Source: Calditrichia bacterium (GTDB lineage: Bacteria > Calditrichota > Calditrichia > Calditrichales > Calditrichaceae). Taken from it: a stretch of DNA of 9,777 nucleotides. The position numbers and the translations under genes are program-made. The stretch is from the NCBI GenBank assembly GCA_027039465.1, contig JALWEA010000380.1:1-9777 (forward strand), read 5' to 3'. The notes below the pieces were generated by a model. The model was not told the DNA's origin, did no database searches, and saw only the letters and a list, made by a program, of their open reading frames with translations. The first letter of the stretch is position 1. Each line of letters begins with the position of its first letter. Positions 5,408 through 9,777 of this stretch are shown piece after piece.

Positions 5408-5947
5408 ATGCAAACCACAAATAACATTAATCGCACGATTTTGAGTGCTTTGCTTTTAAGCGTGGCAATTTTCTCTTACACCGGTTGCCATAAAAATCCG
5501 GTTTCAAATAATGATAATGGTAAAGGGCAAATGACCGTCGTCGTTAACGGAATCCGATGGACGGCAACCTCGGCCATGGTTTTGGTGCATGATCGTGCGC
5601 CCAAACCATTCCTTACGTTCCAGGGCCTTTTTGAAAAAGACAGTAAATTGCAGATGCAAATTTTGCTAACGACCGATCAACGTAATTTTAAATCCGGCGA
5701 TAAAATTGTCTATCCTTACACTGGCGCGGACAGCGTTGAGTATCAGGCGATTTGCCAATTTCCGGCTCAAGCAGACAGCGGCATGTATATGAGCCTTTCC
5801 GGCGAAATGACGCTTAAGGCTTATGAGGGCATGGGCGGACGGGCCAAAGGGAACTTTTGGTTCATCGGTGTAAATATCTACGGCGATACGTTGAATGTGC
5901 AGCAGGGGAGTTTTGATATGCCGATTCGTCAATCACCAACTATATGA
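5408..5947 (+). CDS. Small probable lipoprotein of unknown function
   Basis: This 179-residue protein starts with a hydrophobic signal (about residues 10-24) followed by YTGC with the candidate lipidated C27; the -3 position is Tyr rather than Leu, so the lipobox is weak. After a short Asn/Lys/Gly-rich linker (28-40) the mature part opens MTVVVNGIRWTATSAM and is beta-strand-rich, resembling small Bacteroidota-type lipoproteins (DUF6252-like), where a strand with NGxxW begins the domain; that similarity is from memory. SD AAAGGAGG at 5394-5401 lies six nucleotides before ATG 5408. The next gene, 103 nt downstream on the same strand, also encodes an exported protein, so the two may be co-expressed. 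No enzyme motif is visible. Confidence 0.8.
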   Translation: MQTTNNINRTILSALLLSVAIFSYTGCHKNPVSNNDNGKGQMTVVVNGIRWTATSAMVLVHDRAPKPFLTFQGLFEKDSKLQMQILLTTDQRNFKSGDKIVYPYTGADSVEYQAICQFPAQADSGMYMSLSGEMTLKAYEGMGGRAKGNFWFIGVNIYGDTLNVQQGSFDMPIRQSPTI

Positions 5948-6026
5948 AATTTTTAAAGGAGAAAGTCTGAATTTTGATTTTTCATTTGGTTTAAAAGGAT
6001 TCTGTCTTAAATTTTAAATAGAAATT

Positions 6027-6048
6027 TTCCTCAAACACTCAGGAGGAA
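6027..6048 (+). promoter_or_regulatory. Short hairpin overlapping the SD of the barrel-protein gene
   Basis: TTCCTC at 6027-6032 is complementary to GAGGAA at 6043-6048 with a 10-nt loop. The right arm includes most of the SD AGGAGG at 6041-6046. Six base pairs of modest GC content may be coincidence, since any CCTC upstream of an SD will pair with it. Confidence 0.3.
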
Positions 6049-6050
6049 TC

Positions 6051-7334
6051 ATGAAACGTTTATTTTTAAATTTCGCTAAAAATTTAATCCTTCTGTTTAT
6101 TTTGTTACTTCCGGTAAGTCTTCGTTCCCAATCCGTTTCATTAGTACAAGGGGATTCGCTGCGCTGGAAGGTGGACGATCAACCGGATTGGCAATATGGA
6201 AGATTGATCGATCTGAGAAACGATACGCTTTTTGCAAAGCACAAAAATAAGCTTTTCGTAATACCTGTAAAACATCTTAAAGAATTCGAAATTGCTAAAG
6301 GATGGAAAACCAACGGATGGAAAGGTGCCGGATATGGCGCTTTGATTGGCGGAGGAATTTTGGGAACATTGGTTGCTATCGAAAACAGCAGTTCGGAAAA
6401 TGATTTCGTTATCATTACGCCGACCCAGGCATTTGTTGCCGGTTTTATTGTAGGTGCACTTCCAACAGCAGTGATTGGCGGCATTGTCGGAAGCGGTATC
6501 CATTCTGTTGTTTGGAAGAAAATTGAGCCTAAAAATTTGCGTAGAATAGCGGTATTAACGCCCAAACCCGAAATAGTAAAAAAGGATTCTTCACAAATTA
6601 AGACCAAAGTTTTATTAACGGAAACTCAGAAGGTTGGCCAAGACACAACCTTAAGCACTACCAACCCTCAACCACGAAAACCCGTTCGGTCTATAAAAAA
6701 CAAGTTAAAAAAAAGGCGTAATTTGGAATTTTCCGTTTTGTTGTCATGGAACAAATCCGGCGCTAACGATGCCATTGAAAATCAAATGATTAGCTCCGGA
6801 TTCGGAGATGAGTACCGTGGATGGTTCGGTCCTACTACCCATCCGCATTCCGATCCGGCATTTGGATTTATTGCGTCCGTAAAAATCCACTTGAAACAAA
6901 AATTCGATATCGGATTGCAGGGAGGCCATCTGGGCTTTGGCAAAGTTTACGGCTATAACAAGCAATCAGGCAGTTATCTGACCATAGGTTCAGGTGCACT
7001 TTTTATTAATCCCATGCTGTATTTAAAATCCAGTACACCGTTCCAGATCGGTTTCGGACCGGCTTATTATTCGGCTGCGGTTAGTCAGGAAGCGTTAACC
7101 TCTATTACCAAAAATCAAAGTAAAAATCTTTGGGGGTTCACGGGTGAATTTGATATCATGTTTCCGCAAACAACGACCTTATTGGTAAACTTGAAATTAC
7201 AGTTCCGCTATATTTCTCCGACCACCATCGGACCGTTCATGACCTTAAATGAAGAAAATCGACTTACGTTTCCCAAATTGAAAGTGAATTATTCCATGTT
7301 CTTGCTCGGCCTTGGCGTGGGATTGGGGGATTAG
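6051..7334 (+). CDS. Exported protein: SH3-like + glycine-zipper + outer-membrane beta-barrel-like domain
   Basis: The 427 residues divide into four parts. Residues 1-27 are a signal peptide (KR start, long Leu/Ile core, SLRSQ cleavage region). Residues about 29-84 are a small beta-rich domain (GRLIDLRNDTLFAKHKNKLF, then IPVKHLKEFEIAKG). Residues about 92-154 are a glycine-rich hydrophobic hairpin (GAGYGALIGGGILGT, then AFVAGFIVGALPTAVIGGIVGSG) of glycine-zipper type. A basic, Ser/Thr/Pro/Lys-rich linker (160-223) precedes residues about 224-427, which alternate like beta-barrel strands. The SH3-like plus glycine-zipper module occurs in many uncharacterised FCB and Gemmatimonadota exported proteins; a fused barrel-like C terminus is the odd point. 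SD AGGAGG at 6041-6046 supports ATG 6051. Probably a surface or outer-membrane protein with unknown ligand. Confidence 0.8.
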   Translation: MKRLFLNFAKNLILLFILLLPVSLRSQSVSLVQGDSLRWKVDDQPDWQYGRLIDLRNDTLFAKHKNKLFVIPVKHLKEFEIAKGWKTNGWKGAGYGALIGGGILGTLVAIENSSSENDFVIITPTQAFVAGFIVGALPTAVIGGIVGSGIHSVVWKKIEPKNLRRIAVLTPKPEIVKKDSSQIKTKVLLTETQKVGQDTTLSTTNPQPRKPVRSIKNKLKKRRNLEFSVLLSWNKSGANDAIENQMISSGFGDEYRGWFGPTTHPHSDPAFGFIASVKIHLKQKFDIGLQGGHLGFGKVYGYNKQSGSYLTIGSGALFINPMLYLKSSTPFQIGFGPAYYSAAVSQEALTSITKNQSKNLWGFTGEFDIMFPQTTTLLVNLKLQFRYISPTTIGPFMTLNEENRLTFPKLKVNYSMFLLGLGVGLGD

Positions 7335-7431
7335 ATAATTGGATGACTTGGAACTGGGAACTAGTTACTTGGAAATTGGATATTGAAAAATCGTTATTCG
7401 TGTATCCGTGTATTCGTTATTCGTAAAGGGC

Positions 7432-7484
7432 TGTCATTGCGAATGAACCCGCGAGCTTGCGAGCGGGAGAGTGAAGCAATCCCT
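7432..7484 (+). repeat. Extragenic palindromic repeat, long version
   Basis: It starts TGTCATTGCGAATGA and ends GTGAAGCAATCCC. The centre reads CCCGCGAGCTTGCGAGCGGG, in which CCCGC and GCGGG pair around a smaller AGCTT/GC-rich loop, while the outer ATTGC and GCAAT arms also pair. The copy at 8768-8820 has the same arms with a CCTGCGAGCCTGCGAGCGGG centre. Confidence 0.75.
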
Positions 7485-7590
7485 TCCAAAGCGGCAACGG
7501 TTGTAAAGGATTTTTCCCTGCGCTACTATTGACATGTTATGGCGCGTCCGTCCATCTATACGATTCTGCCTTTAATCTTGGAATGTTCTA

Positions 7591-7702
7591 TGTAAGGGTG
7601 AAGCATTTCCGTCAAGACACTGCAAACTTAAAAATTTTAACGTTGTGCAACCAAAAACATTAATTGTTTGCTGACTTATTAGGGAAATGCTTCGCCCCTA
7701 CA
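7591..7702. repeat. 112-bp element with 20-bp terminal inverted repeats (MITE-like)
   Basis: The left arm 7591-7610 (TGTAAGGGTGAAGCATTTCC) and right arm 7683-7702 (GGAAATGCTTCGCCCCTACA) match as inverted repeats in 18 of 20 positions, enclosing 72 AT-rich non-coding nucleotides. The right arm recurs at 8871-8890 without a nearby left arm. No open frame lies inside, so it would be non-autonomous if mobile. No obvious target-site duplication flanks it. GGGGCGAAGCATTTCC-type inverted repeats are common in intergenic DNA of several phyla. Confidence 0.6.
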
Positions 7703-7917
7703 AGTCCGGCAGAATTACTCGGGAACCGGACGCCGCCTAAGTTCCCGGTTCCTAATTCCCAATTAATTATGTCACTATTTTAATAATCCGTGGCATCAGC
7801 CATCGTTCCTGGCTTTGAATTGACAATCCGTTATTTTGCCACTCGTGAAAAACATTTGAAGCCAAAGCGAATTCTTGCTAAACTTGCAATCTGATTTGCC
7901 AAACAAAAGGAAATTCG

Positions 7918-8580
7918 ATGAAGAAGAAAGCGGTTCTATTCGATTTTGACGGGGTTACGGTTAAAAGCATGGAGCAACATTTCGAAGCCTGGCGCGCTGC
8001 CTTTGCCGAATGGGGCGTACATATTACTCCGGAAGAATTTTTTACCCTGGAAGGACAAGGCATTGATACCATCGCGCACTATTTGGGCAAGAAACACGGC
8101 CTTAGCGAAGAACAAGTGAAAGCGGTTAAGCATCGTAAGGTCAGCCATTACAACCAATTTATGCGTCTTGAATTTTACGATCATTTTCATGAAATGGTTG
8201 ATCGCTTGCACCGAAACGGAGTGCCCATGGCCGTGGTTACCGGCGGTGACCGTGACCGTGTGCAAAAAATTGTCGATGAACATTTTGATCATTATTTTTC
8301 GGCCGTGGTTACCATTGATGATGTGGAGCGCGGCAAACCTCATCCCGATCCGTTTTTAAAAGCGGCGCAAATGTTAAGAGTAGCGCCGGAAGAATGCATT
8401 GTTGTGGAAAACGCACCCATGGGCATTCAAGGAGCAAAAGCGGCCAACATGACGGTCATCGCCATTACGACCACCTTGGATCCCTCGTATTTGAAACAAG
8501 CCGATTACATCGCTTCCGATTTTTACGAAGTGGAAAAGTATTTACATGAACTTTTGGGAATTCAGGTTCAGAGCGATTAA
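7918..8580 (+). CDS. HAD-superfamily hydrolase (beta-phosphoglucomutase-like subgroup)
   Basis: This 220-residue cytoplasmic protein would dephosphorylate, or transfer phosphate on, a small phosphorylated metabolite. HAD motif I is FDFDGVTVKS at 8-17 with nucleophile D9 and acid/base D11; motif II is VVTGG with T108; the motif III lysine is K140 in GKPHPDPF; motif IV is VVENAPMGIQGAKAA at 162-176. In motif IV E164-N165 replaces the more common ED, a variant seen in this subgroup. The helical cap lies between about 18 and 85. Canonical beta-phosphoglucomutase has an LKG-x-x-R cap motif; here LEGQG (44-48) lacks both basic residues, so mutase activity is doubtful and the substrate is unknown. 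AAAAGG at 7905-7910 supports ATG 7918. The gene stands alone between two repeat islands that share modules in the same order. Confidence 0.88.
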   Translation: MKKKAVLFDFDGVTVKSMEQHFEAWRAAFAEWGVHITPEEFFTLEGQGIDTIAHYLGKKHGLSEEQVKAVKHRKVSHYNQFMRLEFYDHFHEMVDRLHRNGVPMAVVTGGDRDRVQKIVDEHFDHYFSAVVTIDDVERGKPHPDPFLKAAQMLRVAPEECIVVENAPMGIQGAKAANMTVIAITTTLDPSYLKQADYIASDFYEVEKYLHELLGIQVQSD

Positions 8581-8707
8581 GATTGTTAAATCTAAAAAGA
8601 GCCTGTCGTTAATCGGATGTGACTTGAATGTTGAGTACAAAGTTGTTAAGAGTTAAGCGTTAAGAGTTAAAGCGTTATTCGTATATCTGTTATTCGTTAA
8701 CCGGATA

Positions 8708-8782
8708 AGGGTTGAATAGTTAAATTGTTGATTGGTTAAATGGGAGAAATCGTTATTCGAAAAGCATTGTCATTGCGAACGA
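8708..8782 (+). repeat. 75-nt dispersed repeat, copy 2 (copy 1 at 241-315)
   Basis: Identical to 241-315 except A8745 for G278. It continues into the TGTCATTGCG palindrome, after which the copies diverge: a short GAGGAACGA centre in copy 1 and a long GC-rich centre in copy 2. The divergence point lies inside the palindrome, as expected if its central hairpin is gained, lost or exchanged separately from the flanks. Confidence 0.9.
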
Positions 8783-8927
8783 TCCTGCGAGCCTGCGAGC
8801 GGGAGAGTGAAGCAATCCCTTCCAAAGAAGTGGCCGCCTATTGCTGAAGAAATGGCTTTAATAGTGTTAGGGAAATGCTTCGCCCCTACTAGTGTCGGCA
8901 GAATCACTCGGGAACCGGAAGCTGCAC

Positions 8928-8948
8928 CAGTTCCAAGTTCCCAGTTCC
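8928..8948 (-). repeat. Three reverse-oriented heptads (AGTTCC)
   Basis: Units CAGTTCC, AAGTTCC and CAGTTCC in exact 7-nt phase are the reverse complement of the GGAACTN tandem at 5103-5144. They are followed by TAATTAATCC, as the heptads at 7739-7759 are followed by a related AATTAATT. The same orientation at the right-hand end is seen in islands 1, 3 and 4. Confidence 0.8.
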
Positions 8949-9085
8949 TAATTAATCCATGGCGCCAGCTATGATTCCTGGCCTCGGAATGACAATCCCT
9001 TTTATAACAATAGTAGTCCCGATTTATCGTGTCGATGAAAATTAAATTCTCAAAAAACCGTGCTCATTTCGGGAGCCATCTCCTG

Positions 9086-9292
9086 TCACTGATCCAGCCG
9101 CACATTAACCGCTTTGTCGCCTTTCATATCGGAACGTACATCAAATTTCACGCGATCGCCTTCATGCAATCCTCTGTTTTGAATCGCGGGATGAATATCA
9201 TTGGCATTAACGAACAAATCTTCGCCGTCTTCCGTTACAATGAATCCGAACCCGCGCTGACGATTCCACATTTTTACGGTTCCTTTTTTCAT
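9086..9292 (-). CDS. Cold-shock-domain protein (CspA family)
   Basis: At 68 residues it is a single cold-shock domain, which binds single-stranded RNA or DNA in the cytoplasm, often melting secondary structure at low temperature. It starts MKKGTVKMWN, carries the RNP1 motif RGFGFI (13-18) and an RNP2-like segment DLFVNANDI (25-33). The usual RNP2 is DVFVHxSxI, so the conserved His is Asn here. The rest (GDRVKFDVRSDMKGDKAVNV) is typical. The - strand SD AAGGAGG (complement of 9297-9303) sits four nucleotides before the start. It lies 96 nt downstream of the permease gene in the same direction and may have its own promoter in that AT-rich gap, though I could not identify one. No convincing terminator follows. 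Confidence 0.93.
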   Translation of the reverse strand: MKKGTVKMWNRQRGFGFIVTEDGEDLFVNANDIHPAIQNRGLHEGDRVKFDVRSDMKGDKAVNVRLDQ

Positions 9293-9388
9293 TAAACCTC
9301 CTTGAATTTATTGCCGGTTTTCTGTTTTTAGCGGACGCGTTTAAAATTCGCATTGATTATTAAATGATTAGCTCGGAAGCTGTTTCAG
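9293..9388 (-). other. Intergenic gap between permease and cold-shock gene
   Basis: This 96-nt AT-rich gap probably contains the leader of the cold-shock mRNA, including its SD (9297-9303). No repeat modules from the four islands occur here, in contrast to all gaps longer than 300 nt. I could not identify a promoter or a terminator with any confidence. Confidence 0.4.
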
Positions 9389-9777
9389 TCATTTACCCAA
9401 AACCAATGTAAAACAGGGAATCAGTAAAATAAGCGCCACAATGCGATCGAACTTTCGCTCATTGATGTGCAATTGGACAAAAGATCCAGCCGCAATGGCA
9501 GCGATTAAAGTCGAAAAGAAAACGAACCATTGCCACAAAGCAAGGTGAATATTTATGCCGAGCGATCGATACAAAAAAAGCCGCCAGGCCGCTCCGAAAG
9601 CGAATACCGCAATTAGCTGGCTGCGGAAAAAGGTTTTGGGGTAGCTCAATTTAAAATAAATCACTAGTAAAGGGCCGCTAATGCCCACCAATCCGCCGCC
9701 GAATCCTGCCAAAAGCGACACAAGAAACTGCAAATAACCGGGCTTTTTCGAAGGAATCCGTTCGCTTGCCCGGCAGC
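9389..9777 (-). CDS. TSUP (TauE/SafE) family permease, C-terminal part
   Basis: The frame is open to the window edge on the - strand, with 15 codons upstream of an in-frame TTG at 9733 that should not be taken as the start; about 128 residues are visible. After a polar loop (RIPSKKPGY) comes the second TSUP repeat: LVSLLAGFGGGLVGISGPLL, where glycines and the GP pair are the family signature, then YFKLSYPKTFFRSQL and three further hydrophobic segments ending LVLGK. TSUP proteins export or import small anions such as sulfite, sulfoacetate or other organosulfur compounds across the inner membrane. The short C terminus after the last helix is normal. The substrate cannot be read from this half. 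It is transcribed toward the cold-shock gene. Confidence 0.85.
   Translation of the reverse strand, partial: CRASERIPSKKPGYLQFLVSLLAGFGGGLVGISGPLLVIYFKLSYPKTFFRSQLIAVFAFGAAWRLFLYRSLGINIHLALWQWFVFFSTLIAAIAAGSFVQLHINERKFDRIVALILLIPCFTLVLGK

Larger units (their letters stand above)
7335..7917. repeat. Intergenic repeat island 3
   Basis: The 583-nt gap holds no convincing gene. In order: GGAACTN heptads (7350-7377), CGTTATTCG and TATTCGTTATTCG modules (7392-7423), a TGTCATTGCG...GCAATCCC palindrome (7432-7484), CTACTATTGACATGT (7523-7537), an inverted-repeat element (7591-7702), a CGGCAGAATTACTCGGGAACCGGA module (7707-7730), reverse-oriented heptads (7739-7759) and a GGCATCAGCC...TGACAATCC module (7781-7829). 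The last 85 nt are not repetitive and lead to the HAD gene; no clear promoter was found there. Confidence 0.75.
8581..9085. repeat. Intergenic repeat island 4, colinear with island 3
   Basis: No gene is supported in this 505-nt gap between the convergent HAD and cold-shock genes. In order: TTAAGAG/GTTAAG short repeats (8644-8670), CGTTATTCGTATATCTGTTATTCG (8673 on), the 75-nt unit shared with island 1 (8708-8782), a TGTCATTGCG...GCAATCCC palindrome (8768-8820), an AGGGAAATGCTTCGCCCCTAC module with CGGCAGAATCACTCGGGAACCGGA (8869-8919, about 90 percent identical to 7681-7730), AGTTCC heptads (8928-8948) and a GGCGCCAGCT...ATGACAATCC module (8951-8998, matching 7781-7829). Two short open frames here (8732-8974 and 9029-9295 +) are made of repeat or antisense sequence. 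Confidence 0.75.

Noticed and set aside
7918..8580. True beta-phosphoglucomutase
   Set aside because: HAD motifs fit, but the cap motif LEGQG lacks the Lys and Arg expected for the mutase, so only the subgroup is supported.
8732..8974. 80-codon + strand open frame in repeat island 4
   Set aside because: It runs through the palindrome, GGAAATGCTTC and heptad modules; the encoded CERSCEPASGRVKQSLP-like sequence is the typical translation of such extragenic repeats.
9052..9084. Rho-independent terminator after the cold-shock gene (- strand)
   Set aside because: A six-T run is preceded only by 4-bp stems (GCTC/GAGC or GGAG/CTCC), too weak to call.
7335..9085. Composite transposon around the HAD gene
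   Set aside because: The flanking islands share modules but contain no transposase, and their ends are not defined by terminal repeats or target duplications.
9029..9295. 88-codon + strand open frame opposite the cold-shock gene
   Set aside because: It is antisense to a clear CspA-family gene with its own strong SD.

Overview
The window is a bacterial chromosome segment with nine protein-coding genes, two of them cut by the window edges. No RNA gene, CRISPR array or transposase gene is visible. Strong Shine-Dalgarno (SD) sequences (AAGGAG or GGAGG types) precede nearly every gene, which argues against Bacteroidota, where SDs are rare. A serine-palmitoyltransferase-like enzyme, a small probable lipoprotein and an outer-membrane-type barrel with a glycine-zipper segment suggest a Gram-negative bacterium, perhaps a non-Bacteroidota FCB lineage such as Calditrichota or a KSB1-like group. 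That placement is inference; there is no marker gene.

Layout: (1) 1-204, the C-terminal tail of a membrane protein. (2) 201-740, a dense island of intergenic repeats in both orientations. (3) 841-5092, a tight four-gene + strand operon: UbiA-family prenyltransferase, YegS/DAGK-type lipid kinase, a divergent ThiL/AIR-synthase-fold protein, and an alpha-oxoamine synthase closest by motif to serine palmitoyltransferase (SPT). Genes are 13 nt apart, overlapping by ATGA, then 4 nt apart. A perfect 10-bp hairpin overlaps the first gene's ribosome-binding site. (4) 5093-5407, a second repeat island containing a 7-bp tandem repeat. (5) 5408-7334, an AT-richer pair of exported-protein genes: a small probable lipoprotein and a signal peptide/SH3-like/glycine-zipper/beta-barrel protein. 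(6) 7335-7917, a third repeat island with a 112-bp inverted-repeat element. (7) 7918-8580, a HAD hydrolase of the beta-phosphoglucomutase-like group. (8) 8581-9085, a fourth repeat island that is colinear with the third and carries a near-perfect 75-bp copy of part of the first. (9) On the - strand, a cold-shock protein (9086-9292) and the C-terminal part of a TSUP/TauE-SafE permease running off the window end.

The most interesting content is the four-gene operon. Three of its four enzyme classes act on membrane lipids or long hydrophobic chains: one condenses an acyl thioester with an amino acid, one phosphorylates a lipid hydroxyl, and one transfers a polyprenyl group. The fourth is an ATP-using AIRS-fold protein with altered motifs. 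Together they look like a pathway for an unusual, possibly prenylated, aminolipid or sphingolipid-like molecule; I do not recognise this exact set as a characterised pathway. The second notable feature is a modular repeat system that fills every intergenic gap over 300 nt with the same modules in largely conserved order.
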